Assembly (NCBI RefSeq): GCF_014164775.1
Contig: NZ_JACJGB010000011.1
Span: 1 to 60,503 of the forward strand
Direction: 5' to 3'
Length of the DNA: 60,503 bases
Source: Tessaracoccus sp. MC1679
GTDB taxonomy: Bacteria > Actinomycetota > Actinomycetes > Propionibacteriales > Propionibacteriaceae
Within the stretch, counting starts at the first letter, position 1. Each line of letters starts with the position of its first letter. Made by a program: the position numbers and the translations under genes. Below the pieces are notes generated by a model. That model made no database searches. It was not told the DNA's origin and saw nothing but the letters and a program-made list of their open reading frames with translations. Below are positions 51,918 to 60,503 of the stretch, piece after piece.

Positions 51918-54900
51918 TCAGTCGCGTTTGGAGCTGTCGGAGCTCGTCAGGGCGCTCGATAGCACGCGCGCAGGGCGCTCGGCACCGGTGAACGGATCTA
52001 GGATCACCACATCTGGGGCGGTGGTGGTGATCGTGTCTCGCACGATCGTCGCCGTCTTGTCGTCGAGCAGGCCGGCGTGGTGGAGTGCGGCTGCCAACAA
52101 GTACGAGCGTTGCGCGTCGTTTTCCGGGCCCCGAATGTCCTCATCGTTGGGTAGCTGGTTCCAGATGGGGGTGCAGGTATCTGCGGATGCGGGGTCCAGC
52201 GTCACGGACCGCATCGCGCTGACGGCATCCGGGTCGTGGCGGAGCCGACGCAGCAACGGGCCTGTCAGTAACGGGAACAGGTCGGCGGAGTCCCGCAGCA
52301 GGATCTGATGATGTGCTCGTTCGACGATCACCGGCAGCACGCTCGCCGGTGAGGATCGTACGGCGATGGTGAGCGAATCGATCCACTCGCGACGATCGCG
52401 GGGATCGTTGGCACGGAACCAAGCCTCCAACTCGGCGAACATAGTCCGACTGCGTGCATCAGTAGGAAACAGCTCGCAGAACAAGGCACGGAGTTCCGGA
52501 GTGGCTTCGAACCCCGGTCGCTGTGTCACCGCGTCGCGCAAGCTATCGGCAGGGATCTGCCACGAGTCAGGCTCGACGAGCAGCTCGTAGACCACGTCGG
52601 GCTCTCCTAGCCGTGGTGAGGAGGAGCCCATGCGCTCCAGGCAGGCCAGGAACAGCTCGAGGTCGCGTCGTCCACCTCGATGCGACCACAGCAGATACTC
52701 CGCACTGCTACGGAAGTCTGGGTTCGCGTCCGCCTCGGCACGGATGAGCTCGCTGATCGCAGGGTGCGGCGATGGGCTGGTGCTGAGGCGGCGGAGCACG
52801 CTTGAACGAGCATCGCCGACTGAGCTGCCTTTTGCTCGAGAGGCGGAGAGGAGCGCGTACACATCAATCCCGAAGTGCGCGTAGACGTCGTCCCAGTGGG
52901 CGTTCAGGAGATCGACCAGTTCCCGGTCGACCCCTCCGAACAGATGGTGAAGCTGCACGCCTGGGCGGTTCGGTTCCCCGATCGTCTCGAGGAGCCCGTC
53001 GTGCAACGCCAGATCGCCGAGCAGGAGCATCCCCACCCACCCCGTTTGCCGGCGATCCTCCATGTCGGGTCCATATCCGCAGAGCGCGGTTCTTACCTGA
53101 GCTCTCAACCAAGCGGTCGCAACCTCGGTCTGCGCTTGCTCGGCGTTCGGTGAGATCCGGTATCGGTCGACACGCCGAATCAGCCCGGTCAGCGCGGTGC
53201 GCTGAACCCACACGTCTGGATCCTCGCTCCAGTCTTGGAGAAGTTCAAGCAGCACGGCAGGGGTCAGATCGGAGCGGGTGAGAGCATCCACGAGCACCTC
53301 CCGCGCTTGCGGGGGCAGGTACGCCAGCTGGTCGAGAACTGCGTCCATCATGGTGTTCGCGGTGGGAGTAGAACGGGCACCATAGGCACGGACGATCGCT
53401 GGTGGTGCCGGGTCCTGGATGCCGCCTGAAAGGTGCCGCGGGTGCTGCAGGGCGTGCAGCGCGAACATGATGACCGCGGGATGCTCGGGCCACGCGGCGA
53501 TGATCGAATCAACGTGCCAGGTGAGATGCTCCGTCCCGACCGCGGTGCACAGCTTGGCGAGCTCGTCAGGGTCGTAGTCGCTCACGATGGCGGCCCTCGC
53601 GGGGTCCTCTGGGGTGCTGGCGAGCCGGATCCAGGCATCGGCGATGGCCATGGCTACCACGACGCGTGCTTCGGTGTGAGGCCGGCTGCCTGCTGACCGC
53701 AGCAACGAGACGAGAACCGCGAAGCCTTCGGCGTCGCCGAGCGCGTCGACTGCGAGAGGGGCAAGCGGCGCGGCCGACTCGAGGGGGCCGCGCAGGCGTT
53801 CCTGGAACGCTGCCTGCACTTGGGGGTGTTCTCCGAAGCGTTCCAGCAGTGCGGCCCCGGCTCGGACGGGACGCCACGAATCGAGAGCGGGCAGGAGAGC
53901 GTCAAGCGCTTCATCGTCTGGCAGCGATGCGGAAAGGGCGATGACGCCGTCGCTGAAGGACGGCTTGGTGACCTTCTCCCGGATGGTCACCGCGGCGCTC
54001 CGTGCGAACGCTGGTTCGGCGCGCCACGAGTCTGGAATGAGAGCGAGGTTGTGCAGCACCAGCCCGTTGCGGTCGGGGTTCTCCAGCTCGCCGGCCACCC
54101 AGTTCTTGATGTCATCATCACCGTTGAACGTGGTGCATGCCAACAGCCAGGCGATTGACCGGTCGCCACCGGTGTTGCCGTTGCCCGACAGTGTCTCCAG
54201 CACGAACCGTGCCGCCGCCGGCTGCCCGGAGAGGGCATGCTGCACAAATGGGATGGCTAGATCCTGCCAATGCTCCCGAGGCCGCAACCCTTCGTGCCGC
54301 AGTAAACTCCCTAACCAGTGCACTTCTGCCGGGGTCAGGTGATCGAATCGCCCGGTCGCTGCCTCCCCCAGCAGATGCAGGGCGCACACGCGCAATTCCG
54401 GGGTGATCTGAGACCGCGCCCACTCGAGGAGGGCCGGCAACTGCGGCCACTCCGGCCACCCCGTCCCCAAGCACAACAGGGAGAATGCTTGCTCGATGGC
54501 GTCCGCACCGTCGCGTACCCTCGCCTCGATACGAGCGCCGATCCGCCTATCGCCGCCATATCGGACGGCAATGGCATGCGCGGCGTTCAACTGGACCGCT
54601 TCATCCTCATGCCGCAGCCCCCAAAGCAGCGCGGGAAGAACCTCGGCCTCCGCGACAGCCGCATCCCGCAGCATCCATAGCGGAGACGTCGGCTCCGGGT
54701 GTGAGGCGCTCAACCATCGCTTGAACGTCGCGAGCAGCCGCGGACGCAGCGACGCATGTTTGGTCATCGCAACGAGGGAGACGATTAGTGTCGCCCGGTG
54801 GGTCATGCTCGGATGCTCACTGACACGGTCGATGATCTCCGCTACCCATTGTGATTGCTTCTTAGGCGTGACCGGCACGTCGGCAGCGATTGCCTCCGCG

Positions 54901-57068
54901 ATCAGTTCGTACCTGCTCACCGGGTCAACGTCAGGGTGTTCGCTGAGCCGGGTGAGCAGGGACGCGTTGACGTGCGCATTCACCTGTGCGGCGAGCCCCG
55001 CGATCAGCACATCTCGCCAAGTCGGATCGCCTGCCCGGGCGCACAGGGTCGTCTCCTGCTCGTCTGGCGCGAGCGTCGCCAGGTGTTCGCCGGCGAGCTG
55101 ATCGAGAAGAACCCGGTGCAGGAACCCGACCATCCCGGTCCCTTGCGGGACGAGCAGACCGTACTCGTCCTCCGCCTGCGACAACACCGCGGCCGAGACT
55201 CGCGCCGCATCACCGGGCGGATACGCGAGCCCATCATCACGGCGAAGTTCCTCCCGGAACCGCCGTTCCATCTCGTGTCGAGGACGGTTTGCCGAGCCTG
55301 CTTCAACTCGGGCCTGGTAGGCGACGCCGCGCAGCACTGTGAGCATGTCCGCGGTGGAGAATTCCGACCCGGCGGCTGAGGAGGCGCGACGACGCATCTG
55401 CGGGTGCTTATCCACCAGCAGTTGAACGAGCGCAGAAAAGAGTTGAAACCGTTGTGGGGGCAGCGATTCTCCGCGCCAAGACTTCGCTAGCAGGCTGAGG
55501 AAGAGAGGTGTGCCGAGCAGGGGGCTTAGCGCCGGGATGTGAGTGAGCTCGGCCAGGAAAGACTCTGCGTGAGGGCTCGACGGTCCGTTCGTGCCGATGG
55601 TGTCGGACTCAGAAAGAGCCCGGGTTACCAGTTCCACCTGCTGGGGGTGGGTGAGCGGGGCGAGTACCGCTTTCGCCCAAGGTTCCACCCAGTTCAACCG
55701 GTCTACCGCGTAGGGGCGGGCGGTGAGGATCGCGCTGATGTTGCGTTGTGCCACGAAGGACTCGATGAGCCCGAGCGCGTACTCGGCGGATGCCGTATCG
55801 CTCCATTCGTCGACCCCATCGACCAGCAGAACCGCTCGTTCGTCGTCGAGGGCTGGCTGAGTGAGGTCCCAGGTGGAGGGGCCGCCTTGCTGGGTGACCC
55901 ATGCCTGAATAGCCGAGACCACCGAGTTGGTGGTGGATTCCTTGAGGTGACGGCACAGGAACCCGAACGGGAGCCATAAAGGTAGGTCGCCGGCGTGCGC
56001 ACGCTGCAGCGCTGCAGACTGTGGTTGCAGAGCCAGGATGTCCGCCGCGGCAAACATCAGAAAGCTGGACTTGCCCGACCCGGGCGCGCCGACAAGCAGC
56101 CGTAGACGGGCGGAATCGGTCCACTCATCAACAGGAGTACGAGGCCTACCGTCCTCGGGCAACCTAATCAGATTCCGCCGTTGCGGCCTGCGGGTGCGGC
56201 GACGCAGCATCCGTGGTGTGCCTGCGTACTCATCCATCGGCTGGATCGACACTGGCGGTGCAGTCTGCTCCGGCTGCGGCTCCTGTGTGCTGGCGCGCTT
56301 GGTGGGGTCCTCGGTGACCGGTTGCGTGTCGAGAACGAGATAGGGCAGGCCTTGCGCGTGCGTACCGGTGACGGTTGATGCGGCACCCTGTGCCCGGAAC
56401 GCGGCTCGGTAGAGGCCGCCGAGGGCAAGGCGGGCGGCACGCGCTTGCTCGGGAGTGATCCGCCGGACCAGTTCTGCCGCACGATCCTCTCCGCAGAACG
56501 TGTTCACCCAGGCACGGCCGAAGAAGTCGTCCACCAGCCGCGGTTCGTTGCGGAGCCGATCCGAGACTTCTTCCGCTCCCCACGCCTTGAACTCGATGCC
56601 CTCGGCTGCGAGGCGTTCGTACGCGGCTCGGACTGCGCTATCCAGCTTGACGTCACGAAGCGAAGAGCTCGTGGCGTAGTAGAACTGGGAGCACCGATCC
56701 GCCCACTCCCCGTTGAGGAAGTCGGTGACGGCCGAAGTGATCGACGCGGCGGTGACGGTCTTCACCCGACGTGACTGCAGGGCAACGAAACTTCTGCCCC
56801 CAGCGGCGGGGGCGGCAGTCAACGACTGCGTAGTTCGTGCGTAGACATCGATCCCGGCCTGGGCCTGGCCGGGCAGGCCGAAGAGGGTCGCATGCTCGAT
56901 ATGAGCTTCGGTTTCTAGTAGACGCATGAACAGGCGTTCCGCGTTTTCCGGACTCAATTCGCCAACGGGAAGCAGCGCAGGCTTGGATTGCGCCGGCGGC
57001 GAAGACGGCCACGCACCATCAGGTGTAGACCAGAGGGCAGCCGGCATGTCGCGTGCGTACGTCGTCAT
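51918..57068 (-). CDS. nuclease-NACHT defence protein (STAND NTPase)
   Basis: A 1716-residue protein. The N-terminus (about 45-190) resembles a Mrr/Cap4-type PD-(D/E)xK nuclease: GIDVYA with Asp74, then FVALQSRR (Gln98-x-Arg100, where the usual residue is Lys). The NACHT domain has Walker A GAPGSGKSS (327-335), Walker B VLLVDGVDEW (413-422) and TARPY (449-453). The remaining about 1200 residues are alpha-helical repeats (HEAT/TPR-like) with many LLxxLL patterns, the likely phage sensor. Nuclease-NACHT-repeat proteins are known anti-phage STAND systems (Avs/bNACHT type). I chose the ATG at 57068; the upstream region is weakly defined. Confidence 0.8.
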   Translation of the reverse strand: MTTYARDMPAALWSTPDGAWPSSPPAQSKPALLPVGELSPENAERLFMRLLETEAHIEHATLFGLPGQAQAGIDVYARTTQSLTAAPAAGGRSFVALQSRRVKTVTAASITSAVTDFLNGEWADRCSQFYYATSSSLRDVKLDSAVRAAYERLAAEGIEFKAWGAEEVSDRLRNEPRLVDDFFGRAWVNTFCGEDRAAELVRRITPEQARAARLALGGLYRAAFRAQGAASTVTGTHAQGLPYLVLDTQPVTEDPTKRASTQEPQPEQTAPPVSIQPMDEYAGTPRMLRRRTRRPQRRNLIRLPEDGRPRTPVDEWTDSARLRLLVGAPGSGKSSFLMFAAADILALQPQSAALQRAHAGDLPLWLPFGFLCRHLKESTTNSVVSAIQAWVTQQGGPSTWDLTQPALDDERAVLLVDGVDEWSDTASAEYALGLIESFVAQRNISAILTARPYAVDRLNWVEPWAKAVLAPLTHPQQVELVTRALSESDTIGTNGPSSPHAESFLAELTHIPALSPLLGTPLFLSLLAKSWRGESLPPQRFQLFSALVQLLVDKHPQMRRRASSAAGSEFSTADMLTVLRGVAYQARVEAGSANRPRHEMERRFREELRRDDGLAYPPGDAARVSAAVLSQAEDEYGLLVPQGTGMVGFLHRVLLDQLAGEHLATLAPDEQETTLCARAGDPTWRDVLIAGLAAQVNAHVNASLLTRLSEHPDVDPVSRYELIAEAIAADVPVTPKKQSQWVAEIIDRVSEHPSMTHRATLIVSLVAMTKHASLRPRLLATFKRWLSASHPEPTSPLWMLRDAAVAEAEVLPALLWGLRHEDEAVQLNAAHAIAVRYGGDRRIGARIEARVRDGADAIEQAFSLLCLGTGWPEWPQLPALLEWARSQITPELRVCALHLLGEAATGRFDHLTPAEVHWLGSLLRHEGLRPREHWQDLAIPFVQHALSGQPAAARFVLETLSGNGNTGGDRSIAWLLACTTFNGDDDIKNWVAGELENPDRNGLVLHNLALIPDSWRAEPAFARSAAVTIREKVTKPSFSDGVIALSASLPDDEALDALLPALDSWRPVRAGAALLERFGEHPQVQAAFQERLRGPLESAAPLAPLAVDALGDAEGFAVLVSLLRSAGSRPHTEARVVVAMAIADAWIRLASTPEDPARAAIVSDYDPDELAKLCTAVGTEHLTWHVDSIIAAWPEHPAVIMFALHALQHPRHLSGGIQDPAPPAIVRAYGARSTPTANTMMDAVLDQLAYLPPQAREVLVDALTRSDLTPAVLLELLQDWSEDPDVWVQRTALTGLIRRVDRYRISPNAEQAQTEVATAWLRAQVRTALCGYGPDMEDRRQTGWVGMLLLGDLALHDGLLETIGEPNRPGVQLHHLFGGVDRELVDLLNAHWDDVYAHFGIDVYALLSASRAKGSSVGDARSSVLRRLSTSPSPHPAISELIRAEADANPDFRSSAEYLLWSHRGGRRDLELFLACLERMGSSSPRLGEPDVVYELLVEPDSWQIPADSLRDAVTQRPGFEATPELRALFCELFPTDARSRTMFAELEAWFRANDPRDRREWIDSLTIAVRSSPASVLPVIVERAHHQILLRDSADLFPLLTGPLLRRLRHDPDAVSAMRSVTLDPASADTCTPIWNQLPNDEDIRGPENDAQRSYLLAAALHHAGLLDDKTATIVRDTITTTAPDVVILDPFTGAERPARVLSSALTSSDSSKRD

Positions 57069-57370
57069 GCTGCCATTGTGTCTTTCCGGCCTGACAGTGC
57101 GTGCGCGACGCAAACCGGGGGCCGATCAAGCACCCGGCCCGCTGCTCCCGCTGCGGACGCAAATCAGAGAACGGCTCGGCGCACGTTTCATCGACAGGGT
57201 TCGTCGACACGCGGCCCCGCCATCTGTCTGCCTGTAGAACGTCCAAAATCAAAACCCTGTGGCGGCGGGTCAGGGGACCAACCCTTTCCACGCCGCCACA
57301 CGTCATCGGCCACGACATCCCTGCCATGGTTGGTCCGAGGACGCTGGGGGCCTTTCGGCCGTCTCTCATG
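57069..57370. other. non-coding region between NACHT gene and next gene
   Basis: No gene is supported; it carries the leader of the nuclease-NACHT gene. Open frames here are short and not coding-like. Confidence 0.4.
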
Positions 57371-58051
57371 CTAGTTCAGAACCTGCAACTTCAGCCATCG
57401 CGCGGCCTCAGGCCAAATCAGCACGCTCTCGACGCGGTGCTGGTGTGCATTCAGGATCGCAGCTGCGGCCTGGTCGGCTCCAACGACTACGTAGACACGT
57501 GGTCGCGCAGGAAGGGTCGGCAACTGCTCAAGGGCTGCAGGCGTCAGCACGACTACCCGGGCTCGGTGCCATCTGTGAATGAAGTCGTCGACATCGTCGA
57601 TCCACTCGACATTCTCCAAGCCGTCGGGGAACCAGGTGCAAGCTGGCGCGTGGCCGATAGCTTCCTCTGCCGGTCGGGTCCAGATCCACGGGGAGAGTTC
57701 GTAGCCAGGGGTCCTCATCGCGGCGGCTTTGGCGACGCCATCAACGACGCGTTGCTCGTTCGAGCCGATCCAATGTCTGGTGTCTCGGTAGGCGAACTGG
57801 GCAGCGTGGCTGGCCTTGAGCACGTCTCGCACGTCCAGAGGCCCTTCAATGGGCCGGTAGCGGTAGCCGGCGGGATCAGCGGTCTGGTTACGTAGGAGCA
57901 ATCCTGTGCCGAGTCGTTGAGCTAGAGCGGTAAGTACCTGGTGGGGCCGCTGAGTGCCAGGGGGTGCGCTGATCACACCAAATGAGATGGCCGAGGTCAT
58001 GATCAGATCGACGTGGTCGGCCGGCAGGTTTCGGAGGAGCTGAAGGTCCAT
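57371..58051 (-). CDS. hypothetical protein, defence-island edge
   Basis: A 226-residue soluble protein starting with ATG at 58051. It has WTRPAEEAIGHAPACTWFPDG and WIDDVDDFIHRWHRARVVVL in its second half, and no motif I recognise. Lower GC content than the transfer genes hints at separate acquisition. It reads in the same direction as the defence genes and 300 bases from them, so a role in the island is possible. Confidence 0.55.
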   Translation of the reverse strand: MDLQLLRNLPADHVDLIMTSAISFGVISAPPGTQRPHQVLTALAQRLGTGLLLRNQTADPAGYRYRPIEGPLDVRDVLKASHAAQFAYRDTRHWIGSNEQRVVDGVAKAAAMRTPGYELSPWIWTRPAEEAIGHAPACTWFPDGLENVEWIDDVDDFIHRWHRARVVVLTPAALEQLPTLPARPRVYVVVGADQAAAAILNAHQHRVESVLIWPEAARWLKLQVLN

Positions 58052-58398
58052 TTGGTGTCCTCTAGGTTGCGGGCTGGTCAGACCCTGCGATGGATGACAC
58101 CGAGTCTAGAGCTCAGGCGATTCGGTGTAGCGAACAGCCCTCATGATGAGCGCCTTCCTGCCCCGATGGCTATTAGTTAGTCCAATGCATAATCAGTGTC
58201 GAAGCAGAACTAACCAAAGACAGCATTCGATGGGTGTGTCAGCTATTCTCGTGGACTGCTCCGAAAGACGGTTTGACTTCGACCGTTGCTGCGGATGCAA
58301 GCTACGGCTTCCCTTTTCGTGACCAAGGGCACGCGTTGAGGTTTCTATAGCTATCGTCTTCTGCTATCGGGCATCATCTATTTATCAGGGGGAATTTC
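58052..58398. other. non-coding region
   Basis: No gene is supported. It has lower GC content and provides the 5' region of the secreted protein at 58399. I see no clear repeat or hairpin. Confidence 0.4.
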
Positions 58399-58845
58399 AT
58401 GTCGGTCTTGAAAAGCACTGGCAAACGCCTGCGCACGGGGGCAGCGTCGCTGGCTTTGATCTGTGGACTCACCCTTGCTACGGCCGATCCGGCCACAGCA
58501 AGCACTTGGCACAACAACACCGATCCAGTGTCGACTGGGTGCGTGAACAGTGCTAGCTACGTCGGAACCCGCACTCTGTGGGAGGGCTACACAGTCGAAG
58601 TGCGGTATTCCTCTGCCTGTCAGACGAACTGGCTTAGGTTCCCTCGTGTCCCTTGGTACAACTACGACGTTGTGCTCCAAAGCGAATACCCTGGCATGGG
58701 CACTGTGAGCCAGCGGTTCGGTCCTAGCAATCAAGCTTCATGGACTCGGCAGGTGTACGCGCCGGGTTCCACCTGCATCAACTTCAGCGTGCGGATGGTG
58801 GCTCAGGCTATGAACAGCAACGTCAAGTATTTCCGCGTCTGCTGA
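58399..58845 (+). CDS. secreted DUF2690-like protein
   Basis: A 148-residue exported protein. The signal peptide has a basic start, a hydrophobic core (AASLALICGLTLATA) and a likely cut after ATAS. The mature part resembles DUF2690: GCVNSASYVGTRTLWEG and VEVRYSSACQTNWLRF, with the paired cysteines. The ribosome site GGGGGAA precedes the ATG at 58399. The function of DUF2690 proteins is unknown; they occur as secreted proteins of actinobacteria. A terminator follows at 58906. Confidence 0.75.
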   Translation: MSVLKSTGKRLRTGAASLALICGLTLATADPATASTWHNNTDPVSTGCVNSASYVGTRTLWEGYTVEVRYSSACQTNWLRFPRVPWYNYDVVLQSEYPGMGTVSQRFGPSNQASWTRQVYAPGSTCINFSVRMVAQAMNSNVKYFRVC

Positions 58846-58905
58846 GTCGAATCGGGACCTGGTTGGACGCCAAGAGAATGGCGGTGCACTAGCTTAGGTA
58901 GTTTC

Positions 58906-58943
58906 CCCACCACCCCGACCCCTACCCGGGTCGGGGTGGTGGG
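58906..58943 (+). terminator. intrinsic terminator-like hairpin
   Basis: A perfect 16-bp stem (58906-58921 with 58928-58943) around a 6-base loop, followed by TGTTTGGGGTTTGG. It lies 60 bases after the DUF2690-like gene. Confidence 0.8.
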
Positions 58944-59050
58944 TGTTTGGGGTTTGGCTACGGGTTTTGTCCCTATCCGGCGGTATGATGGAGCCATCCA
59001 TTTAGCAGGGGGTTTGACCAGCTCCCTCAGACCGGAAGGGGTCTTTTCTC

Positions 59051-60055
59051 ATGTCTCGTGAAACTTTGGAGTACCTCAACGCGAACACCTTGATCGGGTT
59101 CACGGCCAAGCGTGGTGAGGCGTGGCATTACCGCGAGTCGCTGCAGGGTGTGGAGCCGAACCACTACCCGGGCGCGATCCCGGTGGAGGATGTGCGGCGC
59201 CGGCTGTTCGGGTGGGAGCCGGTCGAAGCGATGTCGGCGGCCATCGTGATGACCGCCGACGGCGTGCAGACGATCGTCGACGAGACGCGGAAGCAGATCG
59301 TGCACCCCGACAGCGGCCAGGTGCTGGGGGTGTTCAAGTCCGGTTATCAGGTGCACGGCTACGACGAGTGGCTGGTGCGCAACGTGGAGACCATCCTGGA
59401 CGATGACGATCTGCGGATCGGATCGGCCGGGCTGCTGCGCGGCGGCGCTCAGGGATGGGTGCAGATCGAAACCGAAGCCACCCAGAGCGTCGAGGGGGTG
59501 GAGCACCGCCCGTTCCTGACGGCGGCCACCTCGATGGATGGATCCATCGCCACCACCTACGGTGTGGGCACTCAGGTGGTGGTGTGCGACAACACACTGA
59601 GCGTGGCGTTGGGTTCGTTCGCCAGTTCGGTGAAGGTGCGGCACTCCTCGAAGTCGCTGGGCCGGCTGGGTGACGTCCGCGACGCGCTGCAGCTCGTGAT
59701 CGGTGCGGGGGATGCGTTCGGCGCTCAGGTGCGCGAACTGATCGCGCAGCCAGTCAGCGAACCAAGATTCGAGCGGTTCCTCACCGCCTGGACCGCTGGC
59801 CCGACCGACAGCAAGCGGGCGCAGACCCTCGCCGAGGGGAAGCGGGCCGCGCTGCACGGACTCTGGCGCCTCGATGGGCGGGTGGCGCCGTGGCGTGGCA
59901 CCGCGTGGGGGGTGGTGGCTGCGGTGAACACCTACACCCAGCACGAGGCACCGATCCGAGGCGCCGACCGGGTGACCCGTAACGCCGAGTTCATGGTGCA
60001 CGGCCGCTACAACACCCTCGATGCCGGCACCCTCGAACTCCTCGCGACGGTCTGA
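59051..60055 (+). CDS. DUF932 (phage/plasmid-like) protein
   Basis: A 334-residue member of the DUF932/TIGR03299 family found on plasmids and phages. Typical parts are the AWHYRES start, FKSGYQVHGYDEWL, GGAQGWVQIE, the LGSFASSVKVRHSSKS block and AVNTYTQHEAP near the end. The ATG at 59051 has GGAAGGGG upstream. Function is unknown; a role in replication or recombination of mobile elements has been suggested because of its distribution. It is followed by a small gene. Confidence 0.85.
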   Translation: MSRETLEYLNANTLIGFTAKRGEAWHYRESLQGVEPNHYPGAIPVEDVRRRLFGWEPVEAMSAAIVMTADGVQTIVDETRKQIVHPDSGQVLGVFKSGYQVHGYDEWLVRNVETILDDDDLRIGSAGLLRGGAQGWVQIETEATQSVEGVEHRPFLTAATSMDGSIATTYGVGTQVVVCDNTLSVALGSFASSVKVRHSSKSLGRLGDVRDALQLVIGAGDAFGAQVRELIAQPVSEPRFERFLTAWTAGPTDSKRAQTLAEGKRAALHGLWRLDGRVAPWRGTAWGVVAAVNTYTQHEAPIRGADRVTRNAEFMVHGRYNTLDAGTLELLATV

Positions 60056-60058
60056 ACC

Positions 60059-60286
60059 GTGGACACCTATCAGGAGGGCTTCAAGGCCGGCTACCGCTCT
60101 GCTCAGCAGTTCTACGGGCTCGCGGCCCGGGAGCGTCTGGACCGCATCGCAGAAGCCACCCGAGGGCTGCGGGAGTTGATCGCCGCTCGCGGCGGCTGCC
60201 CACCCGCCGAGCTGATGGCCTACCTCGACGAGGTGACCGGCCACACGACCGCCGACACACACCACCGCGCCCACGAACTACAGTAG
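60059..60286 (+). CDS. small hypothetical protein after DUF932
   Basis: A 75-residue acidic protein starting with GTG at 60059, three bases after the DUF932 stop. It contains EGFKAGYRSAQQFYGLA and LRELIAARGGCPPAEL, which is a helical pattern. I recognise no family. The tight spacing suggests co-transcription with the DUF932 gene. Confidence 0.6.
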   Translation: MDTYQEGFKAGYRSAQQFYGLAARERLDRIAEATRGLRELIAARGGCPPAELMAYLDEVTGHTTADTHHRAHELQ

Positions 60287-60495
60287 CGCGCTTGCGCGCA
60301 CCAAACACGCGCGCACACACAACCATAAGACCGGTTCGGCCCGCTTGCGGGCCGGGCCGGCCCCTCGCGGGAGGCCCGAAGGGCCGACACCCCAACACCC
60401 AACCGGCAGCCGTAAAGCCTAGTCAAGCGGCCTTTAGGCCGCTCCCAAGCAGCGGGCCGCTTGCGGCCCGCACGGTGGCGCGCTTGCGCGCCACC
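60286..60495. repeat. cluster of GC-rich palindromes with TT centre
   Basis: Five perfect inverted repeats follow one another in 210 bases, each with TT at the centre on this strand: 60286-60299 (6-bp arms), 60337-60354 (8), 60426-60443 (8), 60452-60471 (9) and 60474-60495 (10). A sixth, GGCCC-GAA-GGGCC, is at 60373-60385. Four share the core GCTTGC, which in single-stranded form makes the very stable C-U-U-G tetraloop. There is no gene here. They could be an origin or transfer site, REP-like repeats or the telomere-like end of a linear molecule. Confidence 0.75.
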
Positions 60496-60503
60496 TGCCC
60501 CCC

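Noticed and set aside
57101..57895. 264-residue plus-strand frame near the defence island
   Set aside because: It crosses the non-coding leader and overlaps the better minus-strand gene at 57371-58051; no ribosome site or motif.
60286..60503. Calling the right end a proven linear telomere
   Set aside because: The palindromes are suggestive only; the core differs from described actinobacterial telomeres and the window may simply have been cut here.

Overview
The window is high-GC DNA with GTG/ATG starts, ATGA-type gene overlaps, a WhiB-like regulator, IS256/IS1380/ISL3-type transposase genes and a Gram-positive (Tcp-type) conjugation cluster. This points to an actinobacterium (Actinomycetota). 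The core, about 5.6-60.5 kb, looks like part of a large conjugative plasmid or plasmid-like integrative element: it carries a ParA partition locus, a private DnaB helicase, a DUF932 protein and transfer genes. I see no integrase, relaxase or coupling protein, so the element probably continues beyond the window or uses genes I do not recognise. No tRNA, rRNA or CRISPR array was seen.

Layout. 0-5.5 kb is a mosaic of broken genes (frameshifted DNA methylase, truncated DUF2252 gene, degraded secreted protein, P-type ATPase tail, UvrD tail) plus an IS256-family transposase. 5.6-10 kb (minus strand) holds two membrane proteins, a helix-turn-helix protein and a DnaB-type helicase. 10.1-10.3 kb holds a candidate structured RNA with its own promoter and terminator. 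10.7-14.5 kb is a complete type IV-B CRISPR-Cas effector operon (csf1, two tiny genes, cas11-like, csf2, csf3, cysH-like) without an array. 14.6-16.9 kb has broken IS1380 and ISL3 copies flanking an endonuclease/exonuclease/phosphatase-family gene. 17-19.7 kb (minus) encodes WhiB, a prepilin peptidase and an ADP-ribosyltransferase-like protein. 19.8-20.03 kb is a dense array of CCCTATATAGGG palindromes upstream of parA. 20.2-32.8 kb is a parA/Tad pilus operon (CpaB, CpaE, CpaF, TadB, TadC, pilin, three TadE/G pseudopilins, a LysM-BTAD protein, a lipoprotein and a secreted protein). 34.2-43.5 kb has a sigma-like regulator followed by the transfer genes (TcpC, TcpE-like, VirB4/TcpF, VirB6/TcpH-like, peptidoglycan hydrolase). 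43.6-47.0 kb carries a cryptic family-B polymerase-like gene and neighbours, ending in a strong terminator. 47.1-57.1 kb (minus) is a defence island: a GIY-YIG-helicase fusion, two methylase genes and a 1716-residue nuclease-NACHT protein. 57.4-60.5 kb has small accessory genes, a DUF932 gene and a terminal cluster of GC-rich palindromes.

How the parts may work together. Three operon heads (parA at 20.2 kb, the pilin at 26.7 kb, the transfer operon at 35 kb) share a two-part motif, CTGTCAC and GGCC(C/T)T(A/C)TC, with an identical 16-bp gap. The natural hypothesis is that the plasmid's own sigma-like protein (34.2 kb) reads these promoters and coordinates partition, pilus and conjugation. The CCCTATATAGGG palindromes occur both at the par locus and at the dnaB/structured-RNA promoter, which suggests one DNA-binding protein links segregation and replication. 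Type IV-B CRISPR complexes and the nuclease-NACHT/methylase island would protect the element or compete with other elements.
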